Positions 7,665 through 16,524 are shown, counted from the first letter of the stretch. The stretch: DNA of 64,000 nucleotides from Frigoribacterium sp. VKM Ac-2836 (GCF_013248995.1 NZ_JABRPK010000001.1:1178001-1242000), one strand, 5' to 3'. The notes: generated by a model not told the origin, from the sequence alone. Made by a program: numbers and translations.

Positions 7665-8923
7665 GCCGCGCCCTCGTCGCCCGCGGGCGCGCCGGGGACG
7701 AGATCGATCGAGCCCGTGTTCGTACCCACCGGGGCGTCGTGCTGCACCTCGGCGGCCGACGCTCGCGCCCGGGTGATGGCCTCCATGACGACCTCGACGG
7801 TGATGACGCCGATGAAGGCGTCTCGTCGGCCCGTCACCAACGCGGCTCCCGCGCTCGAGACGAGCATGGTGTCGAGCGCGTCGTTGAGCGTGGCCCCGCT
7901 GCCGATGACGGGGAGGTCGACGTCCGGCGTCGAACCCAACACGCCGAGACGGCCGAGCTGACGGCGAGAGGGCCACGAGACCGGTCGTTCGCGATCGTCC
8001 ACGACGACGGCGTGGCCGTGGCCGGCCGCCTCGACCCGGGACAGGACCTCGGCGGCGTCCTCACCCGAGCGGGCGACGACGGCCTCGGCCAGGTCGACGT
8101 CGCGGACGCGCGTCAGCGTCAGCTGCTTCAGACCCGCCCCCGACCCGATGAAGTTCTCGACGAACTCGTTCGCCGGCTCGGCGAGGATGCGCTCGGGGGT
8201 GTCGTACTGGACGATCCGCGCCCCCTCCGAGAAGATGACGATCCAGTCACCGAGCTTGACGGCCTCGTCGAAGTCGTGGGTGACGATGACGATGGTCTTC
8301 TGCAGCTCGTGCTGGATGTTGATCAGCTCGTCCTGCAATCGTTGGCGGGTGATCGGGTCGACGGCACCGAAGGGCTCGTCCATGAGGAGCACGGGCGGAT
8401 CGGCGGCGAGGGCCCTGGCGACCCCCACGCGTTGCTGTTGCCCCCCGGACAGTTCACGCGGGTACCGGTCACGGTAGGTGGCCGGGTTCAGTGACACGAG
8501 TTCGAGCAACTCGTCGACCCGGGCGGCGATGCGCTCCTTCGACCAGCCGAGCATCTTCGGCACGATCGCGATGTTGGCCGCGACGCTCATGTGCGGGAAC
8601 AACCCGCCCGCCTGGATCACGTAGCCGATGCGCCGCCGCAGCTCGTCACCGTCGATCGCCGTGACGTCGTCGTCGCCGAGGACGATGCGCCCCTCGGTCG
8701 GTTCGATCAAACGGTTGATCATCTTGAGGGTCGTGGTCTTGCCGCACCCCGACGGGCCGACGAGCATGACGATCTTGCCGGCCGGGATCTCCAGGGTGAT
8801 GCCGTCGACGGCCGGCTTCGCCTGGCCCGGATAGCGCTTGGTCACCTGGTCGAGGGTGATGCCGCGGCCCGACACCTCCTGAGAGGGGGACGAGGAGGCG
8901 CGGGTGGGGTCAGTTCTGGACAC
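7661..8923 (-). CDS. opuCA: Quaternary-amine ABC transporter ATP-binding protein with CBS domains
   Basis: 420 aa. Walker A (GPSGCGKTT, about 56-64), the Q-loop, the signature LSGGQQQR, Walker B (VLLMDEP) and the switch His (THD) are all intact. The region after about residue 275 is a CBS-type regulatory module, which in OpuA/OpuC transporters senses ionic strength or c-di-AMP; which signal acts here cannot be read from sequence. The GTG start at 8923 lies inside the end of the upstream permease gene (14-bp overlap). Confidence 0.92.
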   Translation of the reverse strand: MSRTDPTRASSSPSQEVSGRGITLDQVTKRYPGQAKPAVDGITLEIPAGKIVMLVGPSGCGKTTTLKMINRLIEPTEGRIVLGDDDVTAIDGDELRRRIGYVIQAGGLFPHMSVAANIAIVPKMLGWSKERIAARVDELLELVSLNPATYRDRYPRELSGGQQQRVGVARALAADPPVLLMDEPFGAVDPITRQRLQDELINIQHELQKTIVIVTHDFDEAVKLGDWIVIFSEGARIVQYDTPERILAEPANEFVENFIGSGAGLKQLTLTRVRDVDLAEAVVARSGEDAAEVLSRVEAAGHGHAVVVDDRERPVSWPSRRQLGRLGVLGSTPDVDLPVIGSGATLNDALDTMLVSSAGAALVTGRRDAFIGVITVEVVMEAITRARASAAEVQHDAPVGTNTGSIDLVPGAPAGDEGAA

Positions 8924-9560
8924 GGATGCCTCTCGAGATGGTCAGGCGGCCGAGGCCGACGAGGAGGAGGTCGAGGACGAGGGCCAGCAGGACCACGCCC
9001 ACCACCCCCGTGACCACGGAGGCGAGGGCGTTCGCCCCGCCGAGTCGGGACAGGCCCGAGAAGATGAAGCCGCCGAGGCCCGGGCCCAGCGCGTAGGCCG
9101 CCACGGCGGCGATCCCCATCACCATCTGCGCGGAGACACGCACACCGGTGAGGATAATCGGCCACGCGAGCGGCATCTGCACGGTCGCCAGGGTGCGGAA
9201 GCGCCCCATGCCGACGCCTCGTGCCGATTCGACGAGCGACCCGTCGACCTCGTGGAGGCCGACGACGGCGTTGCGGAGGATCGGCAGGGCGGCGAAGAAC
9301 GTGACGACGATGACGGACGGCGCGACACCGAATCCGGCGAAGGGGATCAGCAGACCCACCAAGGCGAACGAGGGCAGGGTCAGCCCCACGGCGGAGACGC
9401 CGTTCGCCAGCGCGTAGAGCCGGGGGCTGCGGTGCACGAGAGCCGCGAGGCCGACCGAGATGACGACGGCCAGCACGAGGCACTGAACCACGAGCGAGAA
9501 GTGCTGCCAGGAGGCGAACCAGATCTGGCTCCACCGGTCCACCACGAAATCCCACGCCAC
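8910..9560 (-). CDS. Quaternary-amine ABC transporter permease (first)
   Basis: A 216-aa OpuCB-type permease with about six membrane segments and the EAA-like loop VESARGVGMGRFRTLATVQMP. It is the first gene of the four-gene transport operon. I chose the GTG at 9560: the GAGGAG ribosome-binding site at 9570-9575 is nine bases away from it, whereas it touches the ATG at 9567-9569 directly. Confidence 0.9.
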   Translation of the reverse strand: MAWDFVVDRWSQIWFASWQHFSLVVQCLVLAVVISVGLAALVHRSPRLYALANGVSAVGLTLPSFALVGLLIPFAGFGVAPSVIVVTFFAALPILRNAVVGLHEVDGSLVESARGVGMGRFRTLATVQMPLAWPIILTGVRVSAQMVMGIAAVAAYALGPGLGGFIFSGLSRLGGANALASVVTGVVGVVLLALVLDLLLVGLGRLTISRGIRVQN

Positions 9561-9633
9561 GTAGACCATCTCCTCATCAGCAGCATCGACCGTCAGTCCG
9601 AATTGCCGCTTCCCCGAGAGGCGACCGGCGTCC

Positions 9634-9663
9634 ACACTAACCACGGCCCCCGCCCGCCGTCAT
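9634..9663 (-). promoter_or_regulatory. Candidate promoter of the quaternary-amine transport operon
   Basis: On the minus strand an ATGACG -35-like box is followed after 18 bases by TAGTGT, about 74 bases before the first permease start. The boxes fit TTGACN/TANNNT only moderately. Confidence 0.35.
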
Positions 9664-9737
9664 GCCCCCGACCACCCCTCACCGGGGGGCAGACTCCCTA
9701 GTCGTTATCTGATCGCGTCAGGAGAAATGCCGATGAG

Positions 9738-9769
9738 AACGGCGTGTCGCGAAAGAGCGACACGCCGTT
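9738..9769 (-). terminator. Terminator of the LLM monooxygenase gene
   Basis: A perfect 13-bp stem (AACGGCGTGTCGC with its complement) around the loop GAAAGA, 36 nt after the stop of the minus-strand oxidoreductase gene. It insulates the transport operon promoter. Confidence 0.8.
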
Positions 9770-9805
9770 GTAACGATCCTCAGATCGCTGTGCGCCGCAC
9801 CCTCC

Positions 9806-11194
9806 TCAGGACGCCGTGGGCCCGGACGAGACCTTGTACCGGGCCCCGTGGTGCTCGTCCGGCAAGCGGTCGCCACGGCCGAACAGCTTCTGCCTCAAAG
9901 TTCCCGGCTCGTACTCGGTGGGGTAGACGCCCCGGGCCTGCAGCACGGGGATCACGTGCTCCACGACGTCCTCGAAGGTGCCGGGCGTGATCGCGTAGGC
10001 CAGGTTGAACCCGTCGACGTCGGTCTCGTCGACCCACTCCTGGAGCTGATCGGCGATCTCCTCACCGGATCCGACGATGCGCGGACCGAGCCCGCCGATC
10101 CCGGCGGCCTCGGCGATGTCGCGGATGGTCCACTTCTTGCCCGTGTCGCCCTCCTGCGCCTGGAAGTTGGCCAACGCCGACTGGATCGCGTTGCTCTCGA
10201 CGTCGCCCACGGGGTCGTCGAGCGAGTAGGTCGACAAGTCGACGCCCATCCAGCCCGACATGAGCGTCAAGGCGCCCTCGTGCGAGGCGTAGCGCCGGTA
10301 CTCGTCGTGCTTGGCCCGGGCGGCTTCAGGGGTGGCGTCGGTGATGATCGTCAGCAACGTGTAGATGCGCGCGGAGTAGCGGTCGCGACCCGCGGCCTCG
10401 AGGGCGTCCCGGATCTTGCCGACCGTCGCGGCGAGACGCTCCTTCGTCGGCGCCGCCACGAAGATCGACTCGGCGTTGCCTGCGGCGAACCGGATGCCCC
10501 GGGGGGAGGCGCCCGCCTGATAGATCACGGGGGTGCGCTGCGGGCTGGGCTCGGCGATGTGGATGCCCGGCACCTTGTAGTAGGTGCCGTCGTGACCGAT
10601 CTCGTGCACCTTGGTCGGGTCGGTGAAGACACCCGACTCGCGATCGCGGACGACCGCGTCGTCCTCCCACGACCCTTCCCACAGCTTGTAGAGCACTTCG
10701 AGGTACTCGTCGGCCTGGTCGTAGCGGGTGTCGTGGTCGAGCTGGTCGTCGGCGCCCATGTTGCGGGCGGCGCTCGGCAGGTACCCGGTGACGACGTTCC
10801 AGCCCACCCGCCCGTCGGTCAGGTGGTCGAGGGTCGACATGCGCCGAGCGAACGGGTACGGGTGTTCGTAGGCGGTGCCGGCCGTGATGCCGAAGCCGAG
10901 GTGCTCGGTCGCGGCGGCCATCGCCGAGACGAGCAGGACGGGGTCGCCGACCGGCGTCTGGGTGCCGTTGCGCAGCGCCGCGTCGTGATTGCCGCCGTAG
11001 ACGTCGTACGTGCCGAGCACGTCGGCGATGAAGAGGCCGTCGAACACGCCCTTCTCCAGGAGGCCTGCGAGTGAGGTCCAATAGCTCAGCTTCGTGTAGT
11101 CGGCCGAGCGGTCGGCGGGGTGTCGCCAGAGGCCGGGGGACTGGTGCCCCACGCAGTTCATGTCGAAGGCGTTGAACCGGATTCGTCGAGTCAT
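9806..11194 (-). CDS. LLM-class flavin-dependent monooxygenase (NtaA/SnaA/DszA type)
   Basis: 462 aa, the normal length for the nitrilotriacetate monooxygenase subfamily of bacterial-luciferase-like enzymes. Typical blocks are NAFDMNCVGHQSPGLWRHP at the N-terminus, GVFDGLFIADVLG, and GWNVVTGYLPSAARNMG. These enzymes use reduced FMN from a separate reductase to oxidise C-N or C-S compounds. The substrate cannot be inferred, and no reductase is adjacent. The ATG at 11194 has a GAGGATG-type ribosome-binding site. The gene is divergent from an MFS transporter, which might export or import the same compound (inference). Confidence 0.88.
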   Translation of the reverse strand: MTRRIRFNAFDMNCVGHQSPGLWRHPADRSADYTKLSYWTSLAGLLEKGVFDGLFIADVLGTYDVYGGNHDAALRNGTQTPVGDPVLLVSAMAAATEHLGFGITAGTAYEHPYPFARRMSTLDHLTDGRVGWNVVTGYLPSAARNMGADDQLDHDTRYDQADEYLEVLYKLWEGSWEDDAVVRDRESGVFTDPTKVHEIGHDGTYYKVPGIHIAEPSPQRTPVIYQAGASPRGIRFAAGNAESIFVAAPTKERLAATVGKIRDALEAAGRDRYSARIYTLLTIITDATPEAARAKHDEYRRYASHEGALTLMSGWMGVDLSTYSLDDPVGDVESNAIQSALANFQAQEGDTGKKWTIRDIAEAAGIGGLGPRIVGSGEEIADQLQEWVDETDVDGFNLAYAITPGTFEDVVEHVIPVLQARGVYPTEYEPGTLRQKLFGRGDRLPDEHHGARYKVSSGPTAS

Positions 11195-11264
11195 GATGCC
11201 ATCCTCACGACCCGGGCGCGCGCCGTCGCCGAAGCCGACACACGACGTCACACTCCACGCCCCG

Positions 11265-11270
11265 TAGCCT
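11265..11270 (+). promoter_or_regulatory. -10 box of a leaderless MFS gene
   Basis: TAGCCT ends six bases before the GTG start at 11277, so the mRNA should begin at or next to the start codon. Confidence 0.5.
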
Positions 11271-11276
11271 GGGTCG

Positions 11277-12488
11277 GTGCTCCCGTCCCGCCCCCGCGTC
11301 GTCGCCTCCGACCGTCCCCGCCTCACCCGCGACGTCTACGTGCTCGGAGTCATCGCCTTCTTCGTGATGGTCGGCTTCGGGGTGGTCGTTCCCGTGCTGC
11401 CGGTCTACGCCCGGAGCTTCGGCGTGGACCACGCCCTGGTCGGAGCCGTCCTCTCGGCCTTCGCCCTCATGCGCCTCGTCGCGAGCCCGTTCGTCGGCCG
11501 GCTGATCGACCTGATGGGCGAACGGGTCGTGCTCTCGGTCGGCATCGGCATCGTGGCGTTGTCGAGCGGGCTCGCCGGACTGGCCGCGACCTACCCGCAG
11601 CTCCTGCTGCTCCGCGGGGTGGGCGGCATAGGTTCCGCCATGTTCAGCATCGCGGCCATGACGTTGTTGCTCGGGGCGAGCGACCCGTCGCTTCGAGCCC
11701 GGGCCGTGGGCTTCTATCAAGGCGGGTTCCTCGTGGGTGGCATGGCGGGCCCGGCCCTCGGCGGACTGCTCGCCACCATCTCGTTGACCGCGCCGTTCTT
11801 CTTCTACGCGGGCACGCTCGCCGTGGCCGGTCTGGTGGGCGTCGTGCTGTTGCGACGGGCACCGCAGCACTCCTCGACGACCACCGCCGCACCTCCGGTG
11901 CCCCTCGGGGTCGTCCTCCGTGACGTGCGGTTCCGCACCGCCTGCGTTGCCAACTTCGCCCAGGGCTGGTCGTCGCTCGGAGTGCGGAGCGCCCTGGTGC
12001 CCGTGCTGGTGGTCGAGGTCCTCCGCGGACCCACCGCGTGGACGGGTCTGCTCTTCGCGGCGTCGGCGGTGGCCCAGACGATCGCTCTGGCGCCCGCCGC
12101 GCGGTTCGTCGACACGGTCGGCCGACGACCGGCCGTGATCGGGGCCTTCGCGGTCGCCGCCGTGACCCTGTTCGCGGTCGCCTTCGCGGCGGACGTCTGG
12201 ACCCTCGGCGCACTCCTCTGCGTCTACGGCGTGGCCACCGCGTTCATGGGCACCGCACCCGCGGCGCTCGTCGGCGACGCCGCGGGCGCCCGAGGCGGCC
12301 GCCCGGTGGCGATCTTCTCGATGTGCTCGGACGTGGGAGCGATCGCCGGGCCGCTCGTCGCCGGACTGCTGGTCGACACCGTCTCGTATCCTGCGGCGTT
12401 CGGCGTGGCGGCAGTCCTGCTGGCGGTGGCGGCCGGGGCGGCGATCCGCCTGCCCCGGGCCACCACCGCCGCGCCGACATCCGCCTGA
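11277..12488 (+). CDS. MFS transporter (12-TM drug-efflux type)
   Basis: A 403-aa membrane protein with about twelve hydrophobic segments. It shows the motif-A-like loop GRLIDLMGERVVLSVG after TM2 and a repeat of it (ARFVDTVGRRPAVIG) in the second half, as in DHA1-type proton antiporters. The substrate is unknown. It begins with a GTG preceded by a well-placed -10 box, suggesting leaderless translation. Its stop codon (12486-12488) abuts the stop codon of the convergent DHA2 transporter gene. Confidence 0.85.
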   Translation: MLPSRPRVVASDRPRLTRDVYVLGVIAFFVMVGFGVVVPVLPVYARSFGVDHALVGAVLSAFALMRLVASPFVGRLIDLMGERVVLSVGIGIVALSSGLAGLAATYPQLLLLRGVGGIGSAMFSIAAMTLLLGASDPSLRARAVGFYQGGFLVGGMAGPALGGLLATISLTAPFFFYAGTLAVAGLVGVVLLRRAPQHSSTTTAAPPVPLGVVLRDVRFRTACVANFAQGWSSLGVRSALVPVLVVEVLRGPTAWTGLLFAASAVAQTIALAPAARFVDTVGRRPAVIGAFAVAAVTLFAVAFAADVWTLGALLCVYGVATAFMGTAPAALVGDAAGARGGRPVAIFSMCSDVGAIAGPLVAGLLVDTVSYPAAFGVAAVLLAVAAGAAIRLPRATTAAPTSA

Positions 12489-13946
12489 TCAGCCGAGGTG
12501 GACGGGCGCCTCGCTGGGCAGCAGGTCTTCCTTGCGACCGCGGATCAAGAAGAACGAGATCGGCGCGGCCAGCAGCATGGCGATCGCAGCGGCCAGGAAG
12601 GCCACCGAGTAGCCGTCGACGAGCGCACCGAGCGGACCGTTCACGGTGGACGTCGACGACGCGACCGCACCGGCGTAGAGGTTGGTGAAGACGGCGAGGC
12701 CGATCGATCCGCCGATCTGCATCATGGCGTTCGAGGTGGCGCTGGCCGCACCGGCGTCGTGCGGTTCGACCCGGCTGAGCGCCAGGTTCTGCATCGGCAC
12801 GAAGACCCCGGCCAGTCCGACGCCCATGACCAGCAGAGCCGGCAGCACCTGAACCGCGTACGAGCCGTCCGCCGTGATCTGGGTGGCGAGCCAGAGCAGC
12901 CCCGCCCCGGCGACGAGCGGCCCGACGATCATCATGGGGCGAGGCCCGACGACCGGCAGCAGCTTCGTCAGCAGGGGAGCGCAGACCATGATGACGAGCG
13001 TCATCGGCAGGCTGGCGAGCCCCGCCTCGAGTGGACCGAAACCGAGCACGATCTGCAGGTGGAAGGTGAGGTAGAGCAGGGCACCGATCATCACGCTGCC
13101 GACGATCAACTGCACCAGGAACGCGCCACCACGGACGCGGTCGGCGAGCACGCGCATCGGCAGCAGCGGGTGGTCGCTCCGTCGCTCCACGAGGACGAAC
13201 AGCACCAGCAGCCCGGCCCCGAGGGCGATGAACCCGATGACGACGGCGGAACCCCAGCCGTCCTCGGCCCGCGTGAAACCGTAGACGAGGCTCGCGAGCC
13301 CGGCGGCGACGACGATCGTCCCCACGACGTCGAGGCGGTTGCGTCCCTCGGCCCGACTCTCGCTGACCACGAAGGCGGCGGCGACGATGGCGACGAGGAC
13401 GATCGGCACGTTGACGAGCAGGCACCAGCGCCAGCTGACGAACTCGGTCAGCACGCCGCCGAGCACGAGTCCGACTGCGGCACCCGCGCCCGAGATGGCA
13501 CCGAACACGGCGAAGGCCGTGTTGCGGTCACGGCCCGACGCGAAGGTCGTGGTGAGCACGGCGAGAGCCGCGGGGGCGAGCAGGGCGGCGAACATGCCCT
13601 GCAGACCGCGGGCGAGGATGAGCTCGCCGCCCGTCTGCACGAGACCGCCGAATGCCGAGGCGGCACCGAAACCGACCATCCCGACGATGAAGGTTCGCTT
13701 GCGCCCCCAGAAGTCGGCGATGCGGCCACCGAGCAGCAGCAGCGCTCCGAAGGCGAGCGCGTAGGCCGTGACGACCCACTGACGGTTCTCGTCGCTCAGG
13801 CCGAGATCGGCCTGAGCATCGGGAAGGGCGATGTTGACGATGGTGCCGTCGAGGACGACGACGAGTTGCGCGAGGGCGACGATGACGAGCACCCACCAGC
13901 GGCGCGAGGAGCGCGTCTCGGTGGATGCGGGGGCGACGGTGGTCAC
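12489..13946 (-). CDS. DHA2-family MFS drug transporter (14-TM, QacA/EmrB type)
   Basis: 485 aa with about 14 membrane segments. The N-terminal block RWWVLVIVALAQLVVVLDGTIVNIALP and the loop GRIADFWGRKRTF are typical of the DHA2 family, proton-driven exporters of cationic or hydrophobic drugs. The GTG start at 13946 (AGG-type site upstream) faces a divergent TetR regulator gene with a shared operator, the classic efflux-repressor arrangement. The real substrate is unknown. Confidence 0.88.
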   Translation of the reverse strand: MTTVAPASTETRSSRRWWVLVIVALAQLVVVLDGTIVNIALPDAQADLGLSDENRQWVVTAYALAFGALLLLGGRIADFWGRKRTFIVGMVGFGAASAFGGLVQTGGELILARGLQGMFAALLAPAALAVLTTTFASGRDRNTAFAVFGAISGAGAAVGLVLGGVLTEFVSWRWCLLVNVPIVLVAIVAAAFVVSESRAEGRNRLDVVGTIVVAAGLASLVYGFTRAEDGWGSAVVIGFIALGAGLLVLFVLVERRSDHPLLPMRVLADRVRGGAFLVQLIVGSVMIGALLYLTFHLQIVLGFGPLEAGLASLPMTLVIMVCAPLLTKLLPVVGPRPMMIVGPLVAGAGLLWLATQITADGSYAVQVLPALLVMGVGLAGVFVPMQNLALSRVEPHDAGAASATSNAMMQIGGSIGLAVFTNLYAGAVASSTSTVNGPLGALVDGYSVAFLAAAIAMLLAAPISFFLIRGRKEDLLPSEAPVHLG

Positions 13947-13982
13947 TGCGGTACCTGTTTCTCTGGGGGGACGACGGATAAC

Positions 13983-14002
13983 CCTACCTACTAGTTGGTT
14001 GG
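13983..14002. promoter_or_regulatory. Putative TetR operator between the DHA2 transporter and its regulator
   Basis: An imperfect palindrome centred on ACTAGT (CCTACCTACTAGTTGGTTGG): eight of ten base pairs match. It sits between divergent starts and overlaps the -35 region of the regulator gene, so binding should repress both directions. Confidence 0.6.
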
Positions 14003-14015
14003 TTCGTAAGTCGGC

Positions 14016-14021
14016 TACGGT
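14016..14021 (+). promoter_or_regulatory. -10 box of the tetR-type gene
   Basis: TACGGT ends six bases before the ATG at 14028, implying a leaderless mRNA. The TTGGTT words about 17 bases upstream lie within the operator. Confidence 0.45.
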
Positions 14022-14027
14022 GATGCG

Positions 14028-14600
14028 ATGCGAACCGATGCCGCCGAGACCCGTCGAGCCATCCTCGAGGCCGCGACCGCCGAGTTCTCGCGCCACGGGC
14101 TGGCCGGCGCGCGTGTCGACCGCATCGCCGCCGAGGCAGGTTGCAGCAAAGAACGCCTCTACGCGAACTTCGGCGACAAGCGTTCGCTCTTCACGACCGT
14201 CCTGAACGGCACCTTCGAGACGATGGGTGACGCGGCGTCGCACCCCGCCGCGAGCATCGCCGAGTTCGCGCTCGCCGTCTTCGACCACATGCAGGCCCAC
14301 CCCGACCACAACCGGCTGATCGCCTGGGCCCGGCTCGAAGGCGAGCACGACTGGGAGGCCTCCGTCCCCACCCTGCGCGCCGTCCAGGACGCCGCCTTGT
14401 CCCAACTCGACCGCCTCCGTGACGACCCGGCCGTGACCGTGTCCTGGAGCAGCGACGACATCTTCGCCCTCGTCATGTCACTCACCCGCGCCTGGCAGAA
14501 CCTCCCCGGTCTCGGCGAGGCGCACCCCGGCGTGGTCCTCGACCCCGCCCTGCAACGCGAGATCGTGCGCGAAGCCGTGCGGCGCCTCACCACGGGCTGA
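14028..14600 (+). CDS. TetR/AcrR-family transcriptional repressor
   Basis: 190 aa. Residues 8-55 form the TetR helix-turn-helix domain: TRRAILEAATAEFSRHG, then VDRIAAEAGCSKERLYANFGDKRSLF, where the recognition helix region is easy to see. The C-terminal part is a helical ligand-binding domain of the TetR_C type. It probably represses the divergent DHA2 efflux gene and itself through the palindrome at 13983-14002. Confidence 0.9.
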   Translation: MRTDAAETRRAILEAATAEFSRHGLAGARVDRIAAEAGCSKERLYANFGDKRSLFTTVLNGTFETMGDAASHPAASIAEFALAVFDHMQAHPDHNRLIAWARLEGEHDWEASVPTLRAVQDAALSQLDRLRDDPAVTVSWSSDDIFALVMSLTRAWQNLPGLGEAHPGVVLDPALQREIVREAVRRLTTG

Positions 14601-14635
14601 TCCGGGCACGGGGTCGCGGGCTGCGACGACGACGA

Positions 14636-14671
14636 AGGAGGCGCACCCCGGTCACCCGGGACGCGCCTCCT
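14636..14671. terminator. Bidirectional terminator between tetR and ndh
   Basis: A 9-bp perfect outer stem (AGGAGGCGC with its complement) with further inner pairing (CCCGG/CCGGG), lying between convergent genes. Confidence 0.7.
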
Positions 14672-14689
14672 GTCATCGAGGACTCGCGT

Positions 14690-16021
14690 CTACTTCTTGG
14701 CGTCGACCTTCGGGGTGACCTTGAGGAAGCCGGCGCGGGGGTCGCCGAGCCCCACCAGCGGAGTCGTGTCGCGACCGCCGACGAAGTTCGTGATCCAGCC
14801 CGACAAGATGCGGAACTTGCGGTTCAGCGTGGGCATCGCGTACAGGTGGTAACCGCGGTGCGCCAACCACGCCGGCACGTTCTTCAGCTGAAGGCCGAAC
14901 ATGCTGGCCGCCCCCTTGCCGATGCCGTAGCTCGCCACGGTGCCGAGCGACTCGTGTCGGTACTCCTTGACGGGCTCGCCCGAGAGGGTGGCGATGACGT
15001 TGTCGGCCACGGTGACCGCCTGACGCACGGCGTTCTGCGCGTTCGGCGGGTAATACGCCGGCTGCTTCTCGGCCAGGAGGTCAGGCACCTGCGCGCCGTC
15101 GCCGAGGGCCCAGACGCCGTCGAGCTTCTGGCCGTCCTCGGTCTGGACCTGCAACGTCGCACTGACGTTGACGTGCCCCTTGGGGCCGAGGGGCAGGCCC
15201 ATCTCGCCGAGGACCGGGTTCGGCTTGACGCCGGCCGTCCAGACGATCGTGCCCGCGGGGATGGTCTCGCCGTCGCTCAGCACGACGTCGCCGTCGACGC
15301 ACGAAGGCATCGTCGTCTTGAGCCGGATGTCGATGCCGCGGCCGCGCAGCTGACCGAGCGTCCACTTCGAGAGCTCGGGGCCGACCTCGGGTGCGACGCG
15401 GTCGAGGGCCTCGACCAGCACGAAGCGCAGTTCGTCACGCGAGAGGTTCGGGAACGTGTCGACCGCCGAATTGGCGGCGTCGGACAGCTCGGCGAGGGCC
15501 TCGACACCGGTGTAGCCGCCACCGACGAAGACGACGGTCAGCAGCTTGCGGCGGACGGCCGGGTCCTTGACGCTGGCCGCCTCGGCGATGTTGCCGAGAA
15601 TGCGGTCTCGGACGTACTGCGCCTCTTCGACGCTCTTGAAGCCGACACCGTTCTCGGCGAGTCCCGGCGTCGGGAAGGTCCGGGTGACCGCACCCAGGGC
15701 GACGACCAGCTGGTCATAGGCGATGTCGCTCGACTCGCCGTCCGCGCTCGTGACGGTGACCTTCTTGGCCTGGCTGTCCAGACCGGTGACGGAGGCTTCG
15801 ATGACCTTCGTGCGCTTGAGCGTCTTGCGCAGCGGCACGGTGACGTCGCGTGCGGCGATGTGGCCACCGGCCACCTCGGGCAAGAACGGTTGGTAGGTGA
15901 AGTACGGGGCCTGGTCGACGAGCGTGATGCTCGCCGCCTGGGGTGGGTGTCGCTTCTGCAGTTCGAGTGCAGTGGTGAGCCCGGCGGAACCGCCGCCGAG
16001 AATTACGATTCGTTTGGTCAT
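14690..16021 (-). CDS. ndh: Type II NADH dehydrogenase (NDH-2)
   Basis: 443 aa. The FAD-binding Rossmann motif GGGSAGL opens the protein (about 9-15), and the NADH-binding motif VVFVGGGYTGVEAL lies near residue 165. The AQNAVRQA block and a C-terminal amphipathic region suited to membrane association follow. NDH-2 oxidises NADH and reduces menaquinone without pumping protons, feeding the bcc-aa3 chain encoded at 49.4-57.8 kb. The ATG at 16021 has a strong GGAGGAA site. Confidence 0.92.
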   Translation of the reverse strand: MTKRIVILGGGSAGLTTALELQKRHPPQAASITLVDQAPYFTYQPFLPEVAGGHIAARDVTVPLRKTLKRTKVIEASVTGLDSQAKKVTVTSADGESSDIAYDQLVVALGAVTRTFPTPGLAENGVGFKSVEEAQYVRDRILGNIAEAASVKDPAVRRKLLTVVFVGGGYTGVEALAELSDAANSAVDTFPNLSRDELRFVLVEALDRVAPEVGPELSKWTLGQLRGRGIDIRLKTTMPSCVDGDVVLSDGETIPAGTIVWTAGVKPNPVLGEMGLPLGPKGHVNVSATLQVQTEDGQKLDGVWALGDGAQVPDLLAEKQPAYYPPNAQNAVRQAVTVADNVIATLSGEPVKEYRHESLGTVASYGIGKGAASMFGLQLKNVPAWLAHRGYHLYAMPTLNRKFRILSGWITNFVGGRDTTPLVGLGDPRAGFLKVTPKVDAKK

Positions 16022-16081
16022 GTATGTGTTCCTCCCTCAGACGACCGTACCCCGGGGGCCGGTCGCCCGGACGCGACGTGC

Positions 16082-16118
16082 CGAACGGCCCGGCACCCCG
16101 TGGGGGCCGGGCCGTTCG
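16082..16118 (-). terminator. Terminator of the acidic repeat protein gene
   Basis: A perfect 13-bp stem (CGAACGGCCCGGC with its complement) extended by CCCC/GGGG towards a two-base loop, 21 nt after the stop codon. Confidence 0.8.
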
Positions 16119-16139
16119 CGACAGGGCCGGGAGGCCCGT

Positions 16140-16427
16140 TCAGCGGCCACCGTCGACGTCGCTCTGCGTGAACGACCCGTCGGGCTCACCGTCGTGGGGT
16201 CCGCCGTGCCCGACGGGCTCGTCGGGCACCTGGGCGTCGACGTACGAGCCGTCTCCCTCGCTCGTGTCGGTGTCCTCGGTGTAGGTGCCGTCGGCCTCGC
16301 CGTCGTGCGGCCCGCGCGTCCTGGCGCCTCCGTCGAGGTCGTCGTCGACGTAGGAGCCGTCCTCACCCGAGGTGGGTCCGCCCGTGCTCGACCGGTCGTG
16401 CTCGTGCTGGTTGGCGTCGCTGCCCAT
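16140..16427 (-). CDS. Small acidic repeat protein, function unknown
   Basis: A 95-aa hydrophilic protein without membrane segment or cysteine. It consists largely of four degenerate copies of a unit around DGSYVD/DGTYTE/DGSYVD/DGSFTQ, with GPHDGEADG and GPHDGEPDG between them. It is strongly acidic and probably disordered. The ATG at 16427 is chosen for the AAAGGCAG site; the frame continues upstream to 16481. It has its own -10 box and terminator, which argues for a real monocistronic gene. I do not recognise a characterised family; an acidic stress or hydration protein is a guess only. Confidence 0.65.
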   Translation of the reverse strand: MGSDANQHEHDRSSTGGPTSGEDGSYVDDDLDGGARTRGPHDGEADGTYTEDTDTSEGDGSYVDAQVPDEPVGHGGPHDGEPDGSFTQSDVDGGR

Positions 16428-16479
16428 GGGTGCTGCCTTTCGTCGAGGTCGGCCGGCGTCTTCGCCGCCCGTGCCGCTC

Positions 16480-16485
16480 ACCCTA
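16480..16485 (-). promoter_or_regulatory. -10 box of the acidic repeat protein gene
   Basis: TAGGGT on the minus strand, giving a leader of about 45 nt before the ATG at 16427. Confidence 0.4.
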
Positions 16486-16524
16486 GACCGGCCCGCTGCC
16501 GGACGACCGGGCCGTGTGACGGCG

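Noticed and set aside
9561-9805. Riboswitch upstream of the transport operon or the LLM gene
   Set aside because: No conserved riboswitch core could be recognised; only a weak promoter and the terminator hairpin are visible.
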